Assembly: GCF_040581485.1 (NCBI RefSeq)
Contig: NC_090129.1
Span: 19,784,764-19,848,763, forward strand
Length of the DNA: 64,000 nt
Source: Linepithema humile
Lineage: Eukaryota; Arthropoda; Insecta; Hymenoptera; Formicidae
Reading direction: 5' to 3'
Below are positions 49,621-61,995 of this stretch, piece by piece (position 1 is the stretch's first letter; every line of letters starts with the position of its first letter). The translations under genes were made by a program, and so were the position numbers. The notes beneath the pieces were generated by a model that did not search any database, was not told where the DNA came from, and was given only the letters and a program-made list of their open reading frames with translations.

Positions 49621-52600
49621 TTAGGCTCTCGTGTATTCTTCCTCTTCAACTTCGAGGGGTATGTCTTCTGTTAAAAGCTTTTTGAATAGTGTAGGATCTA
49701 TCATCGGATCTCCGTTGATTGCGGCAGCAGCTTTGTCGTTGTCCAATATCGTGACATGGTTACCCTCGACGTAGTGTATTTCCATCTTATCTCGTGTAAC
49801 CTGCACAGTTTTGATTCGAGAATTATTATTTATCGATTTGAAAGAAGAAAAATAAAAATTTTTTAAAGTATACAGAGAATGCACGATACCTTGCGCAGAT
49901 TATAATCTTCCTCGGCTAAAACAATAGAAGGTTGCGTCGGCTTCAAGAGCATAATAGACGTGCTGCGTAACTGCGGCAAGAATGATAAATCGTAATTGCG
50001 GAGAGCGACAATGTGGCTGTAAATAGTTCTGCACAGTTCCTTGAAGTTTTCGACGGAAAGCGGTAGATTGGCAGAATCAAATTGCAAAACCAAGTTGTCC
50101 AACTTCTGTTCCCAGGTCGCGCACCTGTCGAGATCTGAGAGTAGCTGCAATAAAGAAAGAGAATATGACTTTACAACTGATTACAACTGAACAAGAGGAT
50201 CAAGAAAGTATTTTAGTAGTTGGTAAAATCTACCTTTCCACTCGCGACCGGTTGCACAGTCTCCATTATGCTCAGCAAGATATTGTTTTGAAGTTCTTGT
50301 TCTGTGGAAGACGGCAGATATTGCTCTAGCATCGATTTTAATTGCAGCGGGGCGCCGTCGATCAGCACTAGCCGACCGGTCAAGCCGTGGTCCTCCAATT
50401 GTCTCGCCAATTCGATAGCAATCAACGCGCCGTACGAGTATCCAACTAAAGCAAAACTCCTGCGCTGTTCCGCCTTTGGTAAAACGTACTGGAAATTGAA
50501 ACGCAGTGTCAGTACACAAGTGTCTTTCGGCTCAGGAGAGATATATAAACGCTAATTGTTTTTTGCTTTATATATATATGTACATACTGGTAAAAGAGCT
50601 TGAGCGATTTCCGGTATGGATGCATTCTGACGTCCGATATGGCGTTCTGCGTACTGCAAAGCTAAGGCTATGGGCTTGATTCTCGACGCCAGCGGTTCGA
50701 ACACGTGTCCGCAACCTTCAAAGCCCGGCAGGAGGAACACTTCGACTTTACGTGGATTCTGTTTGGATTGCAGCTGCAGGCAGACCTCCGGAGTCATTTT
50801 CTCATTATCCATTATTCGGATTAACAGCTGCATGCCCGAAATCTCGGTCAGCTGCGTATCGCTCTGCGGTTGCATCTTCTCCCGCTTTACGTCCTTGTCG
50901 CGTATCTCCGCGAGTTTGGCGAAGTTCAGATTGCGAATGTCCTGCGCGGTGAGGAAGATGTCGAATTCTCGTTCAAGCGTTTGCTTGATCTCCACGGCCA
51001 TCGCCGAGTCCATGCCGAGCTCGGTTAACGACACGTTCTGAGCTACGCTGTTCAAATCTTTCACGCCTGCAAAAATATCGGAGAAATGTGATTGTTGTAG
51101 ACGAAATATATCTTGGAATATAATCTGCGGGAAAGTGATATTCATATTATCGAATTTTTATATAGTAAAATTCTGATTACAGAATGTGTGGCAAATCTTG
51201 AAGTAACATTACGGTAATAATCTCACCCATTATATTCGCTACGGTATCCACGACATCGATAGCGTCATGAGCATCCACGCGCTTCTCAGCCACCACCATG
51301 CTTGTCACCACCGGACGATTCTGCAGCAAGAAGTCCTCCAGCTTCTGCAGGCAGGAGGATACCTTCTGCTGCAACTTGCCGCCAATGACGAGCTCCTTGT
51401 TGCTGTCCTGCCATTCGGCGACGAGGCCAACCTCTCCGATCGCGCCCCATTGAATGGCCAACGCGGGCAGACCATCCGCCGCTCGCTTCTCGCAGATTCT
51501 TTCCATCACGGAGTTGGCCATACCGTAATTCGTCTGTCCGGCGTTTCCTCTTCCGCAAGAGGCCGACGAGAAGACCACGAACTGCTGCAGTTGCGGGCAC
51601 AGTTTCCTGGACAACTCGTCCAGCGTCCTCGTGGACCAGGCTTTCGCCTTGAAGGACGCCTCGAACGACTCCCGCGTTTGGTTCTTGCAAATGCTGTCCT
51701 TTAGCACCACGGCGAGATTGAAGATGGCGTCCACCGGGCCCTGCTTCTCCGCAGATTTCAGGATAAACTCGCAGTCCTTGCGATTCGACGCGTCGGCGCC
51801 CGTGATGATCAGCACGTTCACACCGTACGACTTCCACAGATCGACTCTCTTGCGCTGGTAACCGGTCTTCACTCCCGTTCTCGACGTCAACACCAGGTTT
51901 CTGGCGCCCCGAAGTATCAGCCAGTCGGCTAACTCCAATCCGAAACCGCCTAATCCGCCTAAGATGAGATAGCTCTTCTGGCTGTCGCAGTAATATCGCG
52001 GCTTAGCCATAATAGGTACAGGTTGCTTCTTGATCTTCTTCTCGTCGCAAACCTTCAAGATTACCTGTGAAAGCCGCAAGATCGAGAAATTTGTTAGTTT
52101 TCAGTGAATTTCTGGCGAATCAAAAATACAATCTTTTATTCCAACATTTTAACCGCAGTCGATGCTTGTTGAGACAGAATTGTAAAAAATTTACCTTGCC
52201 CATGTGCTTTCCGGCCGCCATGTATCTGAAGGCTGCCTCTAACTCGTCCTTTTCGAAGACTGTTCTACCGATTGGCTTGACAGTATTGCTTTTGATGCCA
52301 TCGGCCAGCAACTTGTTCAGCTGCATCTTCTCTTCTGTGGCGCTATTAAATATATTATCCAGCAGAACTCCATGAATACTGATTTCCTTCATGAAGATCA
52401 TCATCCCCAGAGATGTGTTCGCCAGTGCATCGAACTTGCCGATTTCAAGGAAACGACCACACATCGCGAGACAGCGGACCGACGCCTGAAGCTTCTCATC
52501 GGTCAAGGAATTGAGAACAATGTCCACTCCGGCGCCATTCGTCCGCTGAAGCACCATCTGCTCGAAGTTGGTTTCGCGCGAGTTACCGATGTGGTCGTCC

Positions 52601-55600
52601 GGGATCGACGGGAAGTTCTCGCGGATAAACTTGCGCTTCTCGGGCGTCCCCACGGTGGTGAACACCTCGCAGCCTTCATGAAGAGCGATGTTAATTGCCG
52701 CTTGGCCGACGCCGCTCGTGCCGCAATGAATGAGCACCTTTTCGCCCTTCTGCAAGTTGCCGTAAATGTACAGCGCATAGTAGCATGTCGCGTACACGCA
52801 TGGCACGGTCGCCGCGTCCTCCAGCGACCAATTATCAGGTATGTTCCAGGATAAGTTTCTGTCGGCATCTATAATGTTTGCCATAGCTCTGAAAGTGCGA
52901 AGATTGTTGCTTTTAAAGTGTTCATCCAGGGACTTTTTTTTTAGGAAAAAATATAGTGACACAAATGTATGATTATTGGTATAAAAAAATAATGATTAAA
53001 ATTTATGCAGCATACAAAACATCAAAGATTTCTGCGAGATTTCTGACAATCGTAGATATGTTTGTGAACTTGAAGAAATGTGCCAAAACTTTAGTGCTTT
53101 TATCTTATATCGTATAATCTATTTTATGCCATTTCTCTTTTTAAACGAGTATAATTGGATTGTGTAATTCTGAAGATATGCAATGAGTGCATTTGACAAA
53201 AACGTTACCCGTTTTCGCAAAGTCCCATCACACGACGGCCGGCAGAATCGATGCCAGCATACTCCAAACCGATCGAATAGTCATTGAATCGACTGTGCGA
53301 TGTGTTTATATCGAGATTGAGTTTTCCCGTAGCAAACATGACATCTCTGAGGTTGATGCTAGCGTACACTACATGGACGTGATTCGTTTTGTCGGACTCA
53401 GGGCGTATGGCACCCTCGATCCAATGAAGTGAGCTTAAATCACCGCGAACCTATGCGTGGAAAAGAATTTTTCATTTTCACATAGATATTTGTGTGTGGA
53501 AAATATTTATTTAAGCATTTAAAAAAAAATAAAATTTGACATAAAATTAATAACCGTAAATGAACATCATCCAGAAAATTAAAATTACCTTACGTTTTCT
53601 ACATACCGTTTGGTCAACGAATCCATGATGAACGAGCTTTGGTTTCAGGCTCAATTCCAGCTGGTGATGTCTGTAGGATCCCCATATTTTTCCCGGCCGC
53701 AACACATTGATAGGCAAATCAAGCTGAAGCTGTTCCGAGTACAAAGGGTTCTTCAGAGAGAACTCAGGCGCGTCGGCGTCCTGTATCAATACTCCCCTGA
53801 TCATTTCTCCACCCGGCTCTTTTCTCAGACAGTTGACGAGGCCCAGTAAGCCAGACTCGAAGTTCCCGGCGCTGACGAGTATTATTCTCACATTATCGGT
53901 GTTGTCGCTGTTCATAATCGCGTTCAGTTTCTCGAGCCAGCTGAACTCATTGTTGTTAATATGAACGACTTCCGTCTTTCTAGTCTGCGTCTCTTTCTTC
54001 TTCAAGAGTATGATACTCTCTTTGCCGGTGTTCTTCTCGAGAATCACGTCCAGCTGATGTTTAGAGAGCGCCGAGAGATTTTCCGGTTTGAGCGATCTCT
54101 CCCGCGTCAGCACGAAGCCGCCTTTTTTCAGCGCCGGCAGAATCTGCTGCAACTGGTCGCTCTTGGCTCTCGTTAAGAGCCCGACGCCAATAGCGAGCAG
54201 AGCGTTCTCGTCTTTGGATAGCTTGCTGATGTCCACGGAGTTCACGTTCGGGGGTAACTCGTCGCTATCGGATTGATCGGACGGTGCTGCCAGAATCACG
54301 TCCGCCTGAATCAAGGGCAAGTCGCCCAGAATCTCGGCGAGAATGGGCGACGCTAATTGATTCGCCGCCAACTTGTCAACGCTGTCGATCGCTTCGATGA
54401 TCTTCACGTGAACGGTCTGATGATGCTCAAGCGTGATATGCGTGGACAGTCTCACGGCCTCCTGCAGGGAGACTTGCGCCCCGTCGCGATGCGCCACGAA
54501 CTTGTACTCTTCGACGACCGGCTCGCTGGCTGGCAGCCGACGCGGCACGGAAGTCGTCTTGGCGCTACGAATCTCGACCCCACCCGATATTATGATGTCC
54601 CAATCTTTGTACATATGTACGGGCAATTCTGCAACGAGCAGCGACTACTTTATACTCAATCTAACGAGAGAGTTGGGTAATAATAGTGAGATTACAAAGC
54701 GAACAAGAGAAAGTGTATGAACTTACGTCTGTCTTCCGAGCTTAAGTTTTTGACTTCTTGTTGGTGATGCTTGGTATCGATCACGATCTTCTGTATTCTC
54801 GCCGGCATGTACAGATCTCGCGTGTCTTGTCCCAAAATCATGAGCTGCAGCATGCCGTCCATGTACGTCGCCCAATTATTCATCCAAGCGATGTGTCCTT
54901 TCTTTCCTGACATCGATGCGCTTTTCAAGGAGCGGAAAGCTCCCGCATATTGATAGCCGCGTAGTCTTAGTTCCTTATAGATGTCTTTAGTGACCATCAT
55001 TTCCTCCTCGTCGTCGTCCTCCGGCAACATCGTAGCCAGCACCTTCTCCTGCGCGACGTTCGACGCAACGTGAATATACCCGCTTACAACCTCGGTGTCG
55101 TCTTCTGATATTTCAAATCTCCCAGTGCCTGTGAGTACACAATTATCATTGTTAAAATATAATTGTAATTTTAAAAATATATAATATAAATCTATAATAT
55201 TCACAGAAATCATTATGAATATTCTTATGCAAATAAAATGTTACATGCGTATTTATTGAATACATATATTTTGAGATTAATAAACTCGTTAGAAAATTTA
55301 TATATTTATCTCGAAATTCAATATTTATCTTCAAATTTGTGTGCATCAATAGTACAATTGCAAAAAGGTGTAATTGAATGTACAAAGTATACCGTTGAGC
55401 ATCGATTTCAATCATTATTCAATAACTAAACATTGTTAGCAATATTTCTTGATGTCGTAAATAAATGGAATTATATTTGACACTACCGATTTTGTATTGC
55501 ACATAATTTATGAAATATAATAGATGGGTCACATATGTCAATTTTAAGACTGCTTCAGTACATCTAGCGTCGACGATTCATAGAATTTCATATCGCTAGA

Positions 55601-58600
55601 CGCAAATAGAAATTACCTTTCTGAACCATCGCCGTTAACTGGACAGTGCCTTCTTTCGGAATACGAGTAGCACGCGTGAAGAAGACATCTTCGAAAACAA
55701 CCGACATTTCTGTGAATGTTTCATTCCGCAGCGAACCCATGATTTCCCAAATTAGAACGAGATACCCCATAGCAGGTATCAAGTTCTCCCCATCAATCAC
55801 ATGACCGGCCATATACTCATAGGTTTCATCTTGCAGCGAAATATTGAGAATTCTCTCCCCGGAATTGATCTTCTTTTGGGTCTTGTACGTTGTTACGTAC
55901 CAGTCGTCGGAATGTTCCCACCTAGAAGGTTAGTTCAACAAAACAATAATTTCGTAACTCATGATTGAGTGTTAGATGAATTTTAGTGTATCGATCAACA
56001 ATAATTCACATGTTGTTGCAATTTTATTAAACGAAAACTTCATCTATATCGATTTATTTCAAATGGCCGGATGCAGCATTGTTCTATAATGAAAGAAGGA
56101 TAACATCCTACCTAACGGAAGGAGAGATCATCGGAGTACCACAGCTAACCGGGAACTCGACAGGCGGAAAGAGACTCGCAATATCCGGTTGCAGTCCAAC
56201 GAGGTAGAGCTTTCCAATTGCTTGCAGAACGACGTCGACGTTGTCTTTGTGGCCGCGTTGCGTGAGCGCGATGTTGGTGACTTCCGAGCCGAGGGACCGT
56301 CTCAGGATAGCTTGCAGGAGGCCGTGAGGCGCGATTTCGATGGTGATTGCATTTTTCGGGATCATGCGCGCCGTTTCCTCGAACAGCACAGGATTCAGGA
56401 GATTGTTGGTGTGATACTCGGCGGATGACAGCTTGGCGGCCGCAGTGGACCACTTGTTGCGTGGCACAGATGAACTAAGCCATTTCGAACTGCGCGGCTT
56501 CGGCTCAAGTATCACCTCGTTCAGGTAAGCCAGGAGTTTCGGTCCGGCGGGCGCAATGTAACGGCTGTGGTAAGGTATGTTGCTGCACGCCACTTCCTTC
56601 GCGAAGATCTTCTTAGCCTGCTCAGACATATAAACTGTATTAAAGCAAATTCTTGAGGGAAGCAATTTCAACAGACTTAACGAGTAGTCGTAAACTGGCA
56701 ATGAGAATCGTGGTAAGATTTGTAATAAAAATTCGTGAAAGTTTCAATTCATTAATTTTGACGAGCTAAAAATTATTTTAGCGCCGCTCTACACTTGATG
56801 AAATCTTGCGTTTAAATGTTTGCATGGAATGTTTCTCCGCAGGCTGGAAATCTGCCTTTTTCAAGTAAACAAACCTGCAGTTCGGCAACGAAGTTCTTCA
56901 TGGACTCGGCGGGTCCACTAATAGTGCTGCTGTCCGAAGAATTGTGGCAAGCCACTTCGATGTCCGGGGGACACAGATTTTTAACGTCCTCGTAGCCGAG
57001 ACCGACGGCCGCCATCGAACCAAAAATCACTTCAGTTTCGATGGACGCTAAACCTCTCGAGTACGCCGACAGGATCATCTGCTCGGCGGTGAAGCACCCG
57101 TCCGCGTAAGCGCAGCCGAGTTCCCCGACAGAATGACCGATGATGTTGTCCGGTACGATGCCCACTGACGTGAGGAGATCAACTAGACCGATCTACAAAA
57201 TGCATATTGCACAAAATCCGTGCTGCACGATGAAGAAGAATAAGCAGCGTTAACCTTTTTAATAATCGTATGCGACTTACCTGCACTGCCGCGATACCCA
57301 CAAACGAGTGCAAAATATTATCAAAGATAGATTTGTCCGTGTTCGTCAGAATGTTGATAATATCTATGCCGCGCGGTCGTAAAACGGCATCACATTTCTC
57401 GATGGCTTTAGCGAAGACGGGGAATCTCATCAGTTGAGTGCCTGTTTTTGATATAAAACTTGAATTGGTAAAAACTTTTCGAATGAAACATAATCATACT
57501 GTTGAGGCTGAAATTAATAGAGAAATGCGTACCCATGCCAGGCCACTGCGATCCCATTCCCGAAAATACGAACCAGATCGGTCTCGTTGCTCCCAAGTAA
57601 TTTTCTATTTCCCTGATCGGCTGCTCCGAAATCTTCGAGCCGACTATCGTGTATCCGCGATACAGATGTCCTTGGATATCCTCAGTGTGAATGTCATGCA
57701 ATAGACGAACATACTCCGTGTCCACTGGATGCTTTTCGATCTACAAAAATAAATTTAAATTTGCACAATTAACTTCTGATCTTAATCGCGATAAATACTT
57801 GATGATTTTTTTCTGATCTTTCACAGAATGCCTATTGTAAATTCTTTCTCGTTTTCTATATTTTATATTATTTTCTACATAAATTTAATTTTAGAGCTTT
57901 CTCAACATCTCATTGTCTTATGATCTTTTACTTACATCATTTAGGAACACTTGGACAGCATTCTCATTACGTCCAGACACCACTACGAGTCTCGGTAGAT
58001 CGTCAGACGGAGCTCCATTGTTGATCTTTTTCTTTGGATTGGATTTCAGTAAGACATGGGAATTGGCACCTCCAAAACCAAACGAATTAACGCCCGCGTA
58101 TTCTATTTTGCAAGGTGTCGGCTCGGTGACGACTTTCAGTCTGCCTTCTTCGAGAGCTTTCACGCCTTTCCGTGGCCGGTTGTAATGCAGATTAGGCGGA
58201 ATTTTATCACATTCCATTGCTATTATCACCTGGAAATTGTCGAATTTATTGCTATACAACATGCAATTTATTATATATTTTCGAAATTACTAACTAAAAC
58301 TTTTCATCTCAGTAATAAATAATTTTTTAAAACTACCGCAATTCTCTCTTTTTGCTCTTAGTTATTTTTAAACAGAGACAATACAGGACAATTAAATTCG
58401 ACTTTTATCTTATTACCTTGGTAATTTGACAAAGACCGCTAACGGGTTCGGTATGGCCCATATTGGACTTAACAGAGCCGATCAGCAGAGGTTCGGTTCT
58501 CTTGTTACAGATGACCCTGTCGATCGCGTTGATCTCCTCGGGATCGCCGGCTTTGGTGCCGGTGCCGTGGCACTCCAGGTACGACAAGCTGTTCAGCGAC

Positions 58601-60166
58601 ACGCCGCAATCCTCGTAGCACTGCCGCAGCAGCTCACCCTGCATCAAGGTCGATGGGAACGTGATGCCCTGTTCCTTATAACCGTCGCAATTCGACTTGG
58701 CATAGACGACTCTCGCGTAGATTCGTTTCGCGTGTTTCGCCTTTTGCAGATACATGACGGAGATCGCCTCGCTGCGGGCGTAGCCGTCCGCATCGGCGTC
58801 GAAGGACTTACTGCGACCATCGGACGACAGGACCCCTGCCAAACATTATTGTTAAAAGATATTGCAAAGTGCAAATGTTTCTTTTCAATTCGTTGATTCA
58901 TCTGAAAGTCATTCCAGAATCTCGCACAATTTTACTCGCGGAAAGAAAAATATTGTACAAAATAATATTTTGGAAAAAGTCAGTAAAAGTTGCAATATTT
59001 CTTTCTAATCTTTTTTTTTTGTGTAAAAATGCATTTTTTGACGAGTCTTAATTTACACAAACTGTGTTCTTCTTAGTGAAAATTTTAATCTTCGCGATAA
59101 ATCTTTACAGCGACTCGTGCAAAAATAGAATTATACATTTGAAAATTAGACAATAATGAAGAAATAGTACCTAGACGAGAGAATTGCAGCGATACGTAGG
59201 GATGAAGACACAGGTTCGCTCCACCGACGATAGCGGAGTCGCACTGACCATCTTGCATTGCCCGAAAAGCATGTTCCAAAGCGAGTAGACCAGAGCTGCA
59301 AGCGGAATCCAGAGTGTAAGATGGTCCGACCGCTCCCAGCCAGTAGGAAATTCTATTTGCCAACATAGCTCTGCTGCATCCAGTAATTCCGAAACCGTTA
59401 ACCTAATTATATAAAATAATTAACAATAGAAAACAATTTATTTTCAATTTACATTAATTTTGGATCAAGAAAAATAAATTTTTTATGATTCGTCCATTTT
59501 TTTGGTATGATTTTATGATACTGTCATTTTTTTATAATACTATACGCAGCGAAGATTCACCTGTAGCTTTTCATAGAACCAAGTTTTTTCAGATTCCGAA
59601 AAACACGCGCCCATGAAGACGCCCGTACGCGATCCGCGTAGTTGTTTAGGATTTATTCCCGCGTCAATGACAGCTTCATAAGCGTGTTCTAATAACATTC
59701 TGCACATCGGATCCATGGTGTGGGCCTGTTTGAAGTGGACACCGAAGAAGAGCGCGTCAAATTTACCGACAGCATTAATTTTTCCAGTTCGCTGAGGAAT
59801 TTCCGGATGATCTGCCGGCGTTAAAATAAAAATAAAACACGTATAATAAATCTTCGCACAATAGCATAATAATTCTTAGTTATTCTATCATTTTAATAAT
59901 AAAGTAATAAAGTAACTCTTAATCATTTTCATAATTTCCGAAATAATCGCATCTGTTCTAAAGATAACTGGCACTTAGAGTTATTAATTACCCAATTTCC
60001 AACGGCGATCATCGCCTGTGACCAGATCGAGTTTATCGAATAAATTCTTCTTCAGCACTTCCACATTATCAGATTCTGGAAATCTACCGGCAATACCGGA
60101 GATAACGATTTCCTCCCCAGGCTTAGGCTCGTTGTACAGTCTATTGCTTCTTTTGATCGCAGGCAT
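49621..60166 (-). CDS. FASN: Fatty acid synthase, animal type I, complete
   Basis: Nineteen exons close to 2411 residues: 60166-59992, 59811-59561, 59402-59171, 58835-58417, 58229-57936, 57740-57533, 57441-57281, 57192-56875, 56617-56112, 55921-55617, 55128-54727, 54628-53607, 53450-53209, 52888-52195, 52064-51227, 51066-50588, 50488-50234, 50144-49890, 49800-49621. The domain order is that of cytosolic FAS, which builds palmitate from malonyl-CoA and NADPH. Ketosynthase: C177 (DSACSSG), H309, H347. Malonyl/acetyltransferase: S601 (GHSVGE), H703. Dehydratase: H895, D1047. Then comes a non-catalytic methyltransferase/ketoreductase-like linker, shorter than in vertebrates. Enoyl reductase: GTSGVG, 1568-1573. 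Ketoreductase: GGLGGFG 1779-1785, S1910, Y1923. Carrier-protein Ser: S2043 (GMDSAMAVE). Thioesterase: S2200 (GYSYG), D2226, H2367. An acidic DDDEEE run interrupts the dehydratase. All catalytic residues are present, so it is probably active. Insects have several FAS paralogues; which one this is cannot be told here. Confidence 0.96.
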
Positions 60167-60347
60167 TGCTCTCTGAAGATTGCTTCTTAATTCGGTGAAA
60201 ACTTATATACGTATCGTTGAAGTATTATTTCAATTAGTATTATTACAATTGGGACGAACGATTTTTATTAATCCTGTTCGATTGCAGCACATAGAAAGTA
60301 ATTTCGTTTGGCACGGAAATTTTAACCAGCGCGCTATTACGAAGTAC

Positions 60348-60381
60348 AACTGAGGAACGAGGCGAACGAAATCCTTTTATA
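60348..60381 (-). promoter_or_regulatory. FAS core promoter (TATA box plus initiator)
   Basis: On the minus strand, TATAAAAGG at 60381-60373 is followed by TCAGTT at 60353-60348. The initiator A (60351) is 30 bp from the first T of the TATA box, the expected insect spacing. Transcription from 60351 would give a 185-nt 5' UTR to the ATG at 60166 without needing an intron. Confidence 0.75.
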
Positions 60382-61890
60382 AAGAATGACATCCCTTCTC
60401 TTTATAATATAAAATGAATTAGCTACTTTGAACTTCCTGTGTACATTTGCATTGTGAAATGTATCAAGGCGCGCATGTCGATGTAGTTTTTCATTATTTC
60501 AAGTACTACAGATTATATGGCGTATTAATCGCAATCGCAAACAATCGCAATCACGTATTTAAATTTTTAAGCTTAATGAATTTATGTTCTTAAAAATATA
60601 TTGCGTATAACATAAAATGTGTAAATAATGTATTAAGAATTGTATGTATATATACGTTTCATCATTTGCTTTCTTTAACATTTTAAATATGTGAGTAACT
60701 TTTTTCCATTCTTTTAATAGGTTTAATTATATTTTATACATATCTTTTTATACTTTTATATTTTTGTGTTTTTATAAAATTGATTATTTCTGATGCCGGA
60801 GACCAGGAATATTAGTAAGCATCCAATGTGTCTAGTTTTTGTCTTCCTCAAGTGAACAATAGAAATCGTATAGAGATTTCTTTTACGAACTTTTTTTCTT
60901 ATGCAATGTGCAGACATAATGAATATTCGTTACGTTTTATATTGACGCAAAAGTCAAGGGTTACCGGATACCGAATAATATATACATAATGTATATTTTT
61001 TGTGAAAGACGTAGTTTGTAATTTATATCGCGTTATGTTGGGCAAGTTATAAGTCCTTTATATGCAGTTTGTTCTAGCAATATTTTCTCGAAGATACATA
61101 CATTAATATCGATTTCTAATTTGAAAATACACCTCGTAACACATCATTGAGATACATATTGGTATATCTTTATTGTCCTCATGTTGTGTTTTAAGCTAAA
61201 TTATAAAAAATACATTTAGAAAATTTCTTAATATATAAAGTATATATATTATTCTAACATTGGTCGCTATATTCTTAATATTAAAATTTACATAATATCA
61301 TTTAAGTACCCTTACTCTCGTTCATAGGTAATAATTACCTCTATACACTTGTGATTGTACTTGAAGAAACTATATTAGAGTATACAAACGTAAAGCTTTT
61401 AATGTTTATAAATACGTTTTGAAATTTGGTTCACTAATAAAAATCGCTGATCCTTAACCTTCTGAGCGTTCACGACGCATAAAAAACAGTCGCGACAAAT
61501 CTTGTCAAAATGTAAGCAATGCATTTTTATAATTTCTTTCAAATCCCAAGCTACAAACGCTTTGAACACATTTGTGAATAAAAATAAATAAATAAATACA
61601 TTTAATAAGCGTGTTAAATGTATTTATTGTATAAATGTAGAAACTAAATTAATTAATTTATTATTTATTAGTAAATCGGTTAATAAACGCAGTTAAATAT
61701 ACGGAAAAAAATTCACAGTCAGAAGGTTAATAGTATGGCAAATATTAGAGATCTTATGACATCCAAATTTCAAAAAAATCGAAATTCTATCAAAGAAGCG
61801 TAATATAACTAATTATATAAATTAAATATTACACTACACTAAATCTATTTGTTCGACACAGTAGAAGTATCCTCGTTAATATGATTGCTA
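60382..61890. other. Intergenic region between FAS and citron
   Basis: AT-rich sequence upstream of the FAS promoter and downstream of citron. No open frame, RNA gene or mobile element is supported. FAS enhancer sites would be expected here, but I could not identify any with confidence. Confidence 0.6.
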
Positions 61891-61896
61891 TTTATT
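61891..61896 (-). terminator. Possible polyadenylation signal for citron
   Basis: AATAAA on the minus strand, about 100 nt beyond the predicted stop codon at 61998-61996. Confidence 0.5.
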
Positions 61897-61995
61897 AATA
61901 TTTTTATACATACCAAAGTAGCTTCTGAGTGAGCCTCTAGTAAGCAAAGAATAACGTCAAAACTAAATTAAGTGTGACGACCCATGCGACCTATT

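Noticed and set aside
49621..60166. Possible bacterial or horizontally acquired polyketide synthase
   Set aside because: Nineteen introns, animal FAS domain order with a C-terminal thioesterase, and catalytic spacing (C177-H309-H347, the same intervals as human FAS) show a native animal FAS.
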